DNA from: an uncultured Rhizobiaceae group bacterium
Lineage (GTDB): Bacteria > Pseudomonadota > Alphaproteobacteria > Rhizobiales > Rhizobiaceae
Length of the DNA stretch: 46,883 nt
Assembly (NCBI GenBank): GCA_938030595.1
Contig: CALHIB010000173.1
Location: 1-46,883 of the forward strand
Reading direction: 5' to 3'
Of this stretch, positions 9,248 to 16,924 are shown one piece after another. The first letter of the stretch is position 1; each line of letters starts with the position of its first letter. Below the pieces are notes generated by a model. It saw only the letters and a list, made by a program, of their open reading frames with translations. It did not search any database and had not been told where the DNA came from. Made by a program: the position numbers and the translations under genes.

Positions 9248-11020
9248 TTAAACGAGTGACTTGCCTTTTTCATCAATAGCCTTGCCAACCACTTCGTCGG
9301 TTGCCTCATCGGGTAAGAGCATTTCATTATGCGCCTTGCCTGATGGGATCATCGGGAAACAATTTGCAAGATTTGCAACACGGCAATCAAAGATAACCGG
9401 ACGCTCTTCATCAATCATCGCCTGAATAGCGTCATCCAGCTCGTCAGGCTTGTGACACTGCATACCAACCGCGCCATAAGCCTCTGCCAGTTTCACAAAA
9501 TCAGGCATGGCTTCTGTGTAAGAATTAGACAGACGGTTACCGTGCAACAATTGTTGCCACTGGCGAACCATGCCCATGTATTGATTGTTCAGGATAAAAA
9601 TCTTGATCGGCGCACCGTACTGGATTGCTGCAGACATCTCCTGAATACACATCTGAATAGATGCATCACCCGCAATATCAATCACAAGCGCATCGGGATG
9701 CGCCATCTGCACCCCAAGCGCTGCCGGAAGGCCATAGCCCATGGTACCCAGACCACCTGAAGTCATCCAGCGATTTGGGTCTTCAAAATGATAATATTGC
9801 GCTGCCCACATTTGGTGCTGACCAACTTCTGTCGTGATGTATGTCTTGCGATCCTTGGTCAGTTCATAAAGACGCTCAATCGCATATTGCGGCATGATCA
9901 CATCTTTGTTTTCTTTATACCCCAAAGAGTTTCGAGCGCGCCATGTATCAATTTGCTCCCACCAAGGCTTTAGGTCTTTTTCTGTCGGCTTGGTCTCAGC
10001 CGCACGCCACAAGCGAACCATATCCTCAAGAACGTTTTCACAATCACCGATGATCGGCACATCAACGTGTACATTTTTACCGATTGAAGACGGGTCAATA
10101 TCGATATGAATTTTCTTTGAATTGGGTGAAAACGCGTCCAAACGACCGGTAATACGGTCATCAAACCGCGCACCAACACAAAGCATGACATCACAATCAT
10201 GCATCACCATGTTTGCTTCATAGGTACCGTGCATGCCCAACATGCCAAGCCAATTATCGCCACTGGCCGGATAAGCACCCAAGCCCATCAAGGTTGAAGT
10301 AATCGGGAAATTCGTCAACTCCACCAATTCACGAAGCAAGCGACTTGCTTCATCACCAGAGTTAATCACGCCGCCACCTGAGTAAATAACAGGCTTTTTA
10401 GCTGTTGCCATCAACGCTATAGCAGCCTCAATTTGCTCAATATTACCAGACACTTTTGGCGCATAACCGGAAAGGTCAGCTTCTTCTGGCGGGAAATATG
10501 TACCAGTAGCAAATTGAACATCTTTTGGAATGTCAATCAAAACAGGGCCTGGTCGCCCATTTTGGGCAACATGAAAAGCTTCATGCAGAACCTGCGGAAG
10601 TTCGGCAACTGTACGAACCAACCAATTATGTTTTGTACAAGGACGTGTAATCCCAACCGTATCTGCTTCCTGAAACGCGTCAGAACCAATGAGAGGCGTT
10701 GGCACCTGTCCGGTAATGCAAAGAAGCGGAATTGAATCCATCAAGGCATCTTGCAGCGGCGTCACCGCATTCGTGGCACCTGGCCCTGATGTTACGAGCA
10801 AACAACCAATCTTACCCGTCGAACGTGCATATCCTTCTGCTGCATGACCCGCACCCTGCTCGTGCCTTACAAGCACATGATGAACGTCCTCTTGCTGAAA
10901 AATCTCATCATAGATCGGAAGGACTGCGCCGCCCGGATACCCAAATAGTGTATCAACACCATTATCCTTTAGGGCTTGAACCACCATCTCAGCGCCAGTC
11001 ATTTCTAGTTTCTTAGTCAT
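9248..11020 (-). CDS. ilvB: Acetolactate synthase large (catalytic) subunit
   Basis: This 590-residue ThDP enzyme joins two pyruvates, or pyruvate and 2-oxobutyrate, in the first shared step of valine, leucine and isoleucine synthesis. Visible motifs are the activating Glu in [16 protein letters not shown], the FAD/central domain (residues about 200-340), and the ThDP motif [12 protein letters not shown] ending in [14 protein letters not shown]. Length matches the IlvB/IlvI family. GAGAGAAATA precedes the ATG. It is the first structural gene of an operon with a branched-chain-rich leader peptide and a terminator between promoter and gene, so attenuation by branched-chain aminoacyl-tRNA supply is likely. 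The paralogue name ilvI would also fit. Confidence 0.97.
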   Translation of the reverse strand: MTKKLEMTGAEMVVQALKDNGVDTLFGYPGGAVLPIYDEIFQQEDVHHVLVRHEQGAGHAAEGYARSTGKIGCLLVTSGPGATNAVTPLQDALMDSIPLLCITGQVPTPLIGSDAFQEADTVGITRPCTKHNWLVRTVAELPQVLHEAFHVAQNGRPGPVLIDIPKDVQFATGTYFPPEEADLSGYAPKVSGNIEQIEAAIALMATAKKPVIYSGGGVINSGDEASRLLRELVELTNFPITSTLMGLGAYPASGDNWLGMLGMHGTYEANMVMHDCDVMLCVGARFDDRITGRLDAFSPNSKKIHIDIDPSSIGKNVHVDVPIIGDCENVLEDMVRLWRAAETKPTEKDLKPWWEQIDTWRARNSLGYKENKDVIMPQYAIERLYELTKDRKTYITTEVGQHQMWAAQYYHFEDPNRWMTSGGLGTMGYGLPAALGVQMAHPDALVIDIAGDASIQMCIQEMSAAIQYGAPIKIFILNNQYMGMVRQWQQLLHGNRLSNSYTEAMPDFVKLAEAYGAVGMQCHKPDELDDAIQAMIDEERPVIFDCRVANLANCFPMIPSGKAHNEMLLPDEATDEVVGKAIDEKGKSLV

Positions 11021-11070
11021 TATTTCTCTCGAATATTTTTGCTTATGTTCATTTACAGGTTTCAGGGCAT

Positions 11071-11093
11071 AAAAAAAGCCCCCTTTGGGAGCT
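11071..11093 (-). terminator. Intrinsic terminator of the ilv attenuator
   Basis: On the minus strand AGCTCCC (11093-11087), loop AAA and GGGGGCT (11083-11077) form a 7-bp stem with one G-U pair, followed directly by seven T residues. It lies 50 bp before the ilvB start and after a short leader ORF, the classic place for an attenuator terminator. Confidence 0.85.
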
Positions 11094-11150
11094 GTTGTCG
11101 GCGTATACGCTGCTTTCGCGATGGTTTACAAAACCATCCCGCGTATACGC
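11094..11150 (-). promoter_or_regulatory. Attenuator leader stems upstream of the ilv terminator
   Basis: The ten-base palindrome GCGTATACGC occurs twice, at 11141-11150 inside the leader ORF and at 11101-11110 after it, so the copies can pair with each other or each with itself. Between them GATGGTTT, loop TGT and AAACCATC form a perfect 8-bp hairpin spanning the leader stop codon. These are candidate pause and antiterminator stems. I could not show by eye which stem competes directly with the terminator arm. Confidence 0.7.
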
Positions 11151-11179
11151 ACCATCACCACCACGAGTTTTTGCAACAT
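11126..11179 (-). CDS. ilv operon leader peptide (17 residues)
   Basis: This short ORF encodes MLQKLVVVMVRIRGMVL: nine of 17 residues are Leu, Val or Ile, including a Val-Val-Val run, and it ends with TAA. GAGGGT lies about 7 nt before the ATG, a good ribosome site. It sits between a promoter-like sequence (11209-11236) and an intrinsic terminator, 105 bp before ilvB. Composition and position match leader peptides of branched-chain amino-acid attenuators. Ribosome stalling at the Val codons when charged tRNA is scarce should favour readthrough. The peptide itself probably has no other role. Confidence 0.88.
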   Translation of the reverse strand: MLQKLVVVMVRIRGMVL

Positions 11180-11208
11180 TTTCGTTACCCTCATTAAATT
11201 ACCCATGA

Positions 11209-11236
11209 ACCTTAACACGAGATGAGATTTCGTCAA
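11209..11236 (-). promoter_or_regulatory. Probable sigma-70 promoter of the ilv operon
   Basis: On the minus strand TTGACG (11236-11231) is followed after 16 bp by TAAGGT (11214-11209), a weak -10. The start would fall near 11202, about 23 nt before the leader ATG. The -35 lies in the loop of a perfect 11-bp inverted repeat (11220-11253). Confidence 0.45.
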
Positions 11237-11253
11237 CCAACAAAATCTCATCT
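11220..11253. repeat. Perfect 11-bp inverted repeat around the ilv -35 region
   Basis: AGATGAGATTT at 11220-11230 is repeated inverted as AAATCTCATCT at 11243-11253 with a 12-bp spacer holding the -35 hexamer. No T-run follows on either strand, which makes a terminator unlikely. An operator, or a terminator remnant of the upstream barrel gene, are the alternatives. Confidence 0.5.
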
Positions 11254-11284
11254 TATGTATTCAGCAAAAGCTAATTAGCACCTA

Positions 11285-12358
11285 TCAGGTAGGACCATAC
11301 GGATCGTAAACCATCACGGGTGGGAAATTTAGACTACAATCATTAAAAGTAGGACTGATTGGTGGCGGACCACCTACGATTGCGTTTTCATTTTGTGATG
11401 ACGAAATGCCTGCTGTTGGAGTTAAAGGAACACCAACTACTGGAGTTAAAGGCATCCCACCCATTGGCGGTAAAGGCCTCATCATAGGTCTTGCTCTTCT
11501 TGGTCTAAAGCTGGAACTCTCTGCGTTATTTAAACAAGTTCCAATAGCAGCAGAGTTATCATTCAAACGGTTCTTGGGATCATCCTCACGATGTCTTTGT
11601 TTCAAGGATTTTGCGCTATTACCGAAGTACAAGCGAATACCACCGCCAACGTAAGTTGTATCATCTTCACCGAAGCTTGCATCAACAAATAACGAAGGAG
11701 CAAATCCTGTATCGGTCTCTTTCATTAACTCGGCACCAACAGCAAACTGAGTGTTGTCGATATTATGCATTACGCCAAAATCCAGTCTGAAGTTATCCTC
11801 TGGATAATAGGCCAAAATAGCTTCACCTGCGAAGAAATCATCATCACCAAAATCGGTATCAATATTGTCCACGCCAGCAAGAAGTTCCAATGTGAAATCA
11901 TCTTTATAAATTTCAGCTTCGACAGAAATATTGTAACTATCTATGACATCACCATATTCTTTATAATGTCCATAAACACCCAACAAGCCAACACTTGGAT
12001 CACGCCAGAATAAGTGAGCGCCTACACCACTGAAATCAAGGTCTACATCATTTTCATCGGCAGAACCATAAATACCATCAATCTGAAATCCAAACCTGTC
12101 ACCTATCGGCGCGGAAACAGAGCCCTCTATGAAAAAACCATCCTGATCGTTGTTGGGTGTTATACCCGCAAACGGAAGCACAATATCATTAAAGTCATAC
12201 GAAGCGTAACCAAGGGAAACTTTGGCATTTAAACCGTCAACTGCACGCCCAGACGAGCGCTCTTCAAAAGCGTCATTTGAAATACTGTCTGCTGCAAAAG
12301 ATGATGTAGAAAAAACAGCGGTTGAAATCATCAAACCGGATAAGAGTGTGCGATACAT
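11285..12358 (-). CDS. Outer-membrane beta-barrel protein with Pro-rich C-terminal tail
   Basis: The 357-residue product has a signal peptide with probable cleavage after SSFA near residue 22. From about 40 to 235 it has alternating amphipathic strands rich in Gly, Asp and aromatic residues, such as AKVSLGYASYDF, FFIEGSVSAPIGDRFGFQIDG and TYVGGGIRLYFG, typical of a small OMP barrel. A barrel normally ends the chain in an aromatic residue. Here RLYF is followed by about 115 further residues: a basic segment, then Pro-rich repeats (MPLTPVVG, VPLTPTAG) with two cysteines far apart. The gene lies alone with a 268-bp upstream region that carries a promoter-like sequence and a TTAA-N7-TTAA box. Function is unknown. 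Confidence 0.75.
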   Translation of the reverse strand: MYRTLLSGLMISTAVFSTSSFAADSISNDAFEERSSGRAVDGLNAKVSLGYASYDFNDIVLPFAGITPNNDQDGFFIEGSVSAPIGDRFGFQIDGIYGSADENDVDLDFSGVGAHLFWRDPSVGLLGVYGHYKEYGDVIDSYNISVEAEIYKDDFTLELLAGVDNIDTDFGDDDFFAGEAILAYYPEDNFRLDFGVMHNIDNTQFAVGAELMKETDTGFAPSLFVDASFGEDDTTYVGGGIRLYFGNSAKSLKQRHREDDPKNRLNDNSAAIGTCLNNAESSSFRPRRARPMMRPLPPMGGMPLTPVVGVPLTPTAGISSSQNENAIVGGPPPISPTFNDCSLNFPPVMVYDPYGPT

Positions 12359-12383
12359 TTAGCTAACTTTCAAAACGCCCCTG

Positions 12384-12425
12384 TTAAGATTTTATTAATA
12401 AACAAAGAGTCGCATCAAATTGCAA
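12384..12425 (-). promoter_or_regulatory. Promoter-like sequence with CtrA-type box upstream of the barrel gene
   Basis: TTGCAA (12425-12420), a 17-bp spacer and TTTATT (12402-12397) resemble a sigma-70 promoter. TTAA-N7-TTAA (12384-12398), the consensus full site of the alphaproteobacterial cell-cycle regulator CtrA, overlaps the -10 edge, where binding would repress. One or so such boxes are expected by chance in 47 kb of this composition. The rest of 12359-12626 is AT-rich with no gene I can support. Confidence 0.35.
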
Positions 12426-12626
12426 CCACATTTTAGCCTTGTTTGCATTTTTGGTTAAGAAAATTCACATTACGCAACGTTAGGCAACGCTTTGTTTCAA
12501 TAGCCTTTTTCAAGATTATTACAGTAAATAATGCTAAATCCACGGTTAAAATCACATTGCCACATTTATTAAAGTGTACAGTCACATTTTTGTGAATTAG
12601 CGTGCTTGAATAGATAAAAAGCCTAT

Positions 12627-13505
12627 TCAATACTTGCCCCAGCCCTCACCAAACGAATTATTAAACCAAGTGCTCTGTCGCTTGGCATATTGTCTGGTTG
12701 CAGCTTTTGCTTTTTCAATTGCTTCATCCAAACTCATTTCACCAGCCAAATGCGCTGCAAGTTGGGGAACACCGATAGCTTTCATGACAGATGCTGTTTG
12801 TGGTAAACTTTTTGCCATCAAGCTTTCAATCTCTTGAAGAGCTCCCTCCTCTACCATCATGTCAAACCGCATATTGATACGCTCATGAATTTGGTCTCTT
12901 GGCGGCATGACAAGAAACTTCTTCACGCTAACCGTTTCAGCAATGAGCGGCACACCTTTCTCAGCCTGCCAATCAACAATGGACTTTCCTGTCGATTGAT
13001 AAACTTCAAGCGCGCGCGTGATGCGTTGACGGTCGCTCGGGCGTAATTCCCTTGCCGCTTTTTCATCCAGCATCTTATAAAGATCTTCCGAAGACACATC
13101 ATCCATCGAACGTAGTTTGTTTCTGATTTCAGGATCAATATCAGGCATGGGTGATATGCCATCCAAAAGAACATTAAAATACTGTCCAGTACCGCCGACA
13201 AAAATCATTTTACGCTTTTCACTGATAAAACGTTCATAAAGCGGACGAACATCTTCCAACCAATGCGCCACAGAATAAGGCTCTGCACCACTGCGATGAC
13301 CAAACAAATGGTGGGGAGCTTGCGCGATCTCCTCTTCCGATGGGCGAGCAGAAATAATGCGCAAATCCTCATAGACTTGCATGGAGTCTGCATTCAAAAT
13401 CACAGCATCATTTTCCTGCGCAAGTTTAATGCTGGCGGAAGTTTTGCCACTTGCCGTAGGCCCTGCAATCAGAATAATGTCTTCATCAAGTTTCATGCCT
13501 GCCAT
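12627..13505 (-). CDS. miaA: tRNA dimethylallyltransferase
   Basis: MiaA transfers a dimethylallyl group to A37 of tRNAs reading codons that start with U. The 292-residue protein has the P-loop GPTASGKT at 15-22, the DMAPP/tRNA-contact motif NADSMQVY, FVGGTGQYF, the arginine-rich ELRPSDRQRITRALEV and a C-terminal QYAKRQSTWFNN that fits the family signature. Starts at 13505 or 13496 are both possible; neither has a strong ribosome site. It diverges from the GNAT gene with only 25 bp between the two start codons, so one or both promoters must lie inside coding sequence or transcripts must be nearly leaderless. Confidence 0.96.
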   Translation of the reverse strand: MAGMKLDEDIILIAGPTASGKTSASIKLAQENDAVILNADSMQVYEDLRIISARPSEEEIAQAPHHLFGHRSGAEPYSVAHWLEDVRPLYERFISEKRKMIFVGGTGQYFNVLLDGISPMPDIDPEIRNKLRSMDDVSSEDLYKMLDEKAARELRPSDRQRITRALEVYQSTGKSIVDWQAEKGVPLIAETVSVKKFLVMPPRDQIHERINMRFDMMVEEGALQEIESLMAKSLPQTASVMKAIGVPQLAAHLAGEMSLDEAIEKAKAATRQYAKRQSTWFNNSFGEGWGKY

Positions 13506-13530
13506 TTAACAAACATGAGCATCTAATACC

Positions 13531-14094
13531 ATGCCTGATTTTCACCTGGAAACAGAAAGATTAATTATCCGAAACTGGACAGAAGAAGACCGCGAGCTTT
13601 TTCATCTGATTAACTCGGATGAAAAAGTCATGGAGTTCTTTCCATTTCGCAGAACCCGCGAAGCTTCTGACAAAATGATGAATGACTTAAAAACAGGTAT
13701 TCAAAGAGAAGGCTATGGTTTTACCGCGTTGGAACTTAAAAAGACAGGTGAATGCATAGGATTTTGTGGCTTGGCCAATGCGCATTTTGAAGATGGTCTT
13801 GAAGATGCAGGCGTTGAGATCGGCTGGCGTCTAGCGCCTCAATTCTGGGGTAAGGGCTATGTCACAGAAGCCTCACTTAAATTACTAGACTTTGGCTTCA
13901 ACACCTTGGGCTTGGATGAAATTATTTCATTCGCAGTCAAAGACAATCAAAATTCATTTGCCGTTATGGAGCGCATTGGGATGAAGAGAGTACCCTCAAG
14001 AGATTTCTACCATCCTCTCGTGCCAAACACGCATCCTCACCTAAAACCGCATTTATTTTATTCTCTCCAAAACCCAAATAAAAAGGGCGGATAA
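13531..14094 (+). CDS. GNAT-family N-acetyltransferase (RimJ/RimL-like)
   Basis: The 187-residue protein begins LETERLIIRNWTEEDRELF, the usual start of RimJ/RimL-like GNAT enzymes, and has the acetyl-CoA-binding region EIGWRLAPQFWGKGYVTEA with the Q/RxxGxG/A-like turn, then SFAVKDNQNSFAVMERIGM. It probably acetylates an N-terminal amine of a protein or a small amine; the substrate is not evident. No ribosome site is seen before the ATG. The stop codon lies in the loop of the hairpin shared with the degP terminator. Confidence 0.9.
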   Translation: MPDFHLETERLIIRNWTEEDRELFHLINSDEKVMEFFPFRRTREASDKMMNDLKTGIQREGYGFTALELKKTGECIGFCGLANAHFEDGLEDAGVEIGWRLAPQFWGKGYVTEASLKLLDFGFNTLGLDEIISFAVKDNQNSFAVMERIGMKRVPSRDFYHPLVPNTHPHLKPHLFYSLQNPNKKGG

Positions 14095-14102
14095 ACCGCC
14101 CT
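14084..14102. terminator. Intrinsic terminator between GNAT gene and degP
   Basis: AGGGCGG (14084-14090), loop ATAAA and CCGCCCT (14096-14102) form a 7-bp GC-rich stem. On the minus strand it is followed by TTTTATTT, so it mainly terminates degP transcripts. On the plus strand the T-run is poor. Confidence 0.8.
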
Positions 14103-14126
14103 CTTCCAAATTCATTTTGTTGAACC

Positions 14127-15635
14127 TTACTCAATCACAACTACAACAAAACGAATGTCGCCTGTCGGTGAAGCTACCATAAGTAATGCGTTTTTACGTC
14201 CTTGATCTTTCAAGTCAGCGAGTTGTTTTTCAGCATCAGTCAGGGTTTCAACAGGCTCTTGTCCGATTTGAACAATAATTTCACCTTTTTGAATACCTTT
14301 ATCCTGAGCAGCAGAACCACTATCAACTTCTGTTATGAGTAGCCCTTTGAGATCCTTGCCAATTTTGCCTTCTTCACGCACTTTGTCATTTAACTCGGAA
14401 AGCTGCATGCCGAGAAGGCTTTTTGTTGCAAGCTCTTCTTCTTCAGCCTTGCCTGTAGAAAGCGAAGCAAGTTTCTTTTCACCATCTTCAAGACGCCCAA
14501 GCGTGACGCCAATGGTTTGTTTTTTGCCTTTACGCAAAACAAGCACATCAACTTCCTTTTCAACGGCAGTGTCTGCAACAATGATTGGAAGATCGCGCAT
14601 TTCTTCGACCGTTTTGCCATCGAACTCAAGAATAATATCGCCTGATAGAACACCACTTTTTTCTGCAGGGCCGTCTTTAACAACACCACTTACAAGCGCA
14701 CCAGATGCCTTATCAAGGCCAAGGCTTTCAGCAATTTCATCAGTCACAGTCTGAATTTGAACACCCAGCCAGCCACGTCGTGTTTCGCCAAACTCTACAA
14801 GCTGGTCGACAACTTTCGTTGCAAGATTTGCTGGAATTGAGAAGCCAATACCGATTGAACCACCTGATGGTGAAATAATAGCTGTGTTAATACCCACAAC
14901 TTCACCCGCCATATTAAACAATGGCCCGCCAGAGTTACCTCGGTTAATGGAGGCATCGGTTTGGATAAAGTTATCATATGGTCCAGAACTAATGTCACGA
15001 CCAACAGCAGAAACAATACCGAGTGTCACCGTACCCCCAAGGCCGAACGGATTACCGATCGCCATTACCCAGTCGCCAATGCGAGCTTTATCAGAATTAC
15101 CAAAAGATACAGCTGTCAGTGGCGTTTCCGGTTTCACGCGTAATACTGCGATATCCGTTTTGGGGTCAGTTCCTACAAGCTCCGCATCAAGTTTTGAGCC
15201 ATCGCTAAAATTAACCGTGATTTCATCAGCATCCGCAATTACGTGGTTATTGGTAATGATGATACCACTTGCATCCAAAACAAAACCAGATCCTAATGAA
15301 CTGCGTGTTTTAGGTGAACCACGACGATTACCATTCTCACCTTCTTCACCACGTGGGAACAAATCATCAAAAAACTCCTGGAAAGGAGAGCCGTCTGGAA
15401 CCTGCGGGATCGGCAAATTTTTGCGTCCACCGCGATCAGCAACTTTTTGCGAAGTAGAAATATTTACAACAGAAGACATCAAACCTTCAGCAAGGTCTGC
15501 AACAGAAGCTGGGCCCTGCGCATGCACGTAGCTTGTCGAAGGCGATGTAATTGAAGGCGCTGCAACAAGCGCAGTTGCAAGTGCAAAGACTGCAGGAAGC
15601 TTGAGTGCTGATTTAAAAATGTTTCTAGAGATCAT
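14127..15635 (-). CDS. degP: Do-family periplasmic serine protease/chaperone
   Basis: A 502-residue HtrA/Do protease that degrades or refolds damaged envelope proteins. A signal peptide occupies about residues 1-40. The trypsin-like domain shows the triad His131 (ITNNHV), Asp161 (TDIAVL) and Ser235 (GNSGGP). Two PDZ domains follow at about 280-375 and 400-490, with carboxylate-binding loops near RRGWLGVQI and LLGMQL. GGAGGG stands 5 nt before the ATG. A small hairpin (CGGGTT/AACCCG, 15657-15674) lies in the 5' leader. The gene lies 165 bp downstream of the hflKC-DUF2065 group, which also acts in envelope protein quality control, so co-function is likely. DegQ/MucD naming would also fit. Confidence 0.96.
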   Translation of the reverse strand: MISRNIFKSALKLPAVFALATALVAAPSITSPSTSYVHAQGPASVADLAEGLMSSVVNISTSQKVADRGGRKNLPIPQVPDGSPFQEFFDDLFPRGEEGENGNRRGSPKTRSSLGSGFVLDASGIIITNNHVIADADEITVNFSDGSKLDAELVGTDPKTDIAVLRVKPETPLTAVSFGNSDKARIGDWVMAIGNPFGLGGTVTLGIVSAVGRDISSGPYDNFIQTDASINRGNSGGPLFNMAGEVVGINTAIISPSGGSIGIGFSIPANLATKVVDQLVEFGETRRGWLGVQIQTVTDEIAESLGLDKASGALVSGVVKDGPAEKSGVLSGDIILEFDGKTVEEMRDLPIIVADTAVEKEVDVLVLRKGKKQTIGVTLGRLEDGEKKLASLSTGKAEEEELATKSLLGMQLSELNDKVREEGKIGKDLKGLLITEVDSGSAAQDKGIQKGEIIVQIGQEPVETLTDAEKQLADLKDQGRKNALLMVASPTGDIRFVVVVIE

Positions 15636-15800
15636 AAAGACCCTCCGCTAATTGTTCGGGTTAATGGCAACCCGCTAAAAATTTCACCCTACTTTTACCA
15701 CTAAAACAGACATTTGTATGAAAAATATAGTCAAAATCACGCAGTCTTGTAGGGGTTGTTATTGAAAGAACGCAGGTCCCGTAGGAAAGGTTGCAGTGTT

Positions 15801-15986
15801 TTATCCTTTGACCGCCCAAACAATGATGACACCGATAATAAGTGCAAACAATCCCATTGTTCTAATATTGGTATCAGGAAGTTTGGTAATATCTTCAACC
15901 ATTTTACGCATGGCGTTGGGAAATGCCGCGTATAGCAGGCCTTCAATCACGAATACCAAACCAATTCCTACAATCAGGTCAGACAT
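15801..15986 (-). CDS. DUF2065 small membrane protein (YjeT-like)
   Basis: A 61-residue protein with two membrane segments (VGIGLVFVIEGLLYAAF and MGLFALIIGVIIVWAVKG) and the family PNAMRKM motif between them. DUF2065 genes commonly accompany hflKC; their function is unknown. The gene follows hflC by 35 bp. Its ATG sits in the 7-nt loop of a perfect 12-bp hairpin (15972-16002), and the only ribosome-site-like bases, AGG, are inside the stem. Efficient translation may therefore require ribosomes arriving from hflC. Confidence 0.9.
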   Translation of the reverse strand: MSDLIVGIGLVFVIEGLLYAAFPNAMRKMVEDITKLPDTNIRTMGLFALIIGVIIVWAVKG

Positions 15987-16002
15987 AACATCTGACCTGA
16001 TT
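15972..16002 (-). promoter_or_regulatory. 12-bp hairpin presenting the DUF2065 start codon in its loop
   Basis: On the minus strand AATCAGGTCAGA (16002-15991) pairs perfectly with TCTGACCTGATT (15983-15972). The loop TGTTATG contains the start codon of the DUF2065 gene. No T-run follows, so it is not a typical terminator. Translational control is the simplest reading. Confidence 0.65.
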
Positions 16003-16021
16003 AGGGTCTGGATTCAATTGC

Positions 16022-16924
16022 TTATTGCCCGTCAGTTGCTTTTGGCGCACCGTTTGGATCCTGAAAATAACGGAAGAATACGGAGTCAGGTGACAATACC
16101 ATCGTCGTACCGGTTTCTTTCAGTGCTTCGCTATAAGCGCTCATTGAACGATAAAATTCAAAGAACTCGGCATCACGACCAAAGGCATCTGCAAAGATAC
16201 CATTTCGTTCGCCCTCACCTTCACCACGAAGAATTTCAGCATCACGTTGAGCTTCGGCTTTGATCTCAATGACCTGACGATCAGCACGCGCCTTAATACG
16301 TCGAGCCGCTTCCTGGCCGCGAGCACGAAGACGTTCGGCAACAGCCAGACGCTCCGCATTCATTCGAGCAAAGGTTTGGTCTGAAACTTCAGCGGTCAAA
16401 TCCGTACGACGAATACGCACATCTTCAATCGTCAAACCCAATGATGTTGCATCAGGTCGAAGTTGATTACGCACTTCACGCATCATTTCCAGACGTTCTT
16501 CCGATAGCGCTGATTCAAAACCACGTAGCGAGTAAACACCACGAAGCGCTGAGTCAAAACGTGTTCTCAAGCGTTGTTCAGCCAATTCAAGACTACCTGA
16601 AACCTGACTTCTAAAGCGACGCGCATCAGAAATACGGTAAGTCAAGAAAGCATCCACTTCATAGAATTTACCGTCTGAAACCTGAACGCGCATGTCGTCC
16701 AGATCATAGCGAAGTAGACGGTCTTCAATGATTTGAACACTATCTAGCCCGGCAAATGTCAAAGGTGCCTTGAAATACAAGCCAGGTTCAGTTTTTACAC
16801 TTTGAATTTCTCCAAATCGTAAAATAATTGCCTGTTGACGCTCATTCAAAACAAACAATGAATTGAATAAAACATATAAGCCCAGCGCTAATGCAACCAG
16901 AATAAATGGCATACGATTACTCAT
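16022..16924 (-). CDS. hflC: HflC, SPFH-domain modulator of FtsH protease
   Basis: A 300-residue protein with one N-terminal membrane segment (PFILVALALGLYVLFNSLFV) and an SPFH/band-7 domain. Hallmarks are NERQQAIILRFGEI, GLYFKAPL and the long helical stretch RLRARGQEAARRIKARADRQ. With HflK it forms the large periplasmic cage that surrounds FtsH and tunes membrane-protein degradation. Its ATG overlaps the hflK stop by one base (TAATG), giving tight coupling. The C-terminus after residue 280 is short and polar. Confidence 0.95.
   Translation of the reverse strand: MSNRMPFILVALALGLYVLFNSLFVLNERQQAIILRFGEIQSVKTEPGLYFKAPLTFAGLDSVQIIEDRLLRYDLDDMRVQVSDGKFYEVDAFLTYRISDARRFRSQVSGSLELAEQRLRTRFDSALRGVYSLRGFESALSEERLEMMREVRNQLRPDATSLGLTIEDVRIRRTDLTAEVSDQTFARMNAERLAVAERLRARGQEAARRIKARADRQVIEIKAEAQRDAEILRGEGEGERNGIFADAFGRDAEFFEFYRSMSAYSEALKETGTTMVLSPDSVFFRYFQDPNGAPKATDGQ

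Noticed and set aside
12433-12630. A 65-codon minus-strand frame in the gap before the barrel gene.
   Set aside because: AT-rich gap, no ribosome site and no recognisable pattern.
12606-12630. 8-bp inverted repeat TTGAATAG/CTATTCAA over the miaA stop.
   Set aside because: AT-rich stem without a T-run on either strand; weak as a terminator.
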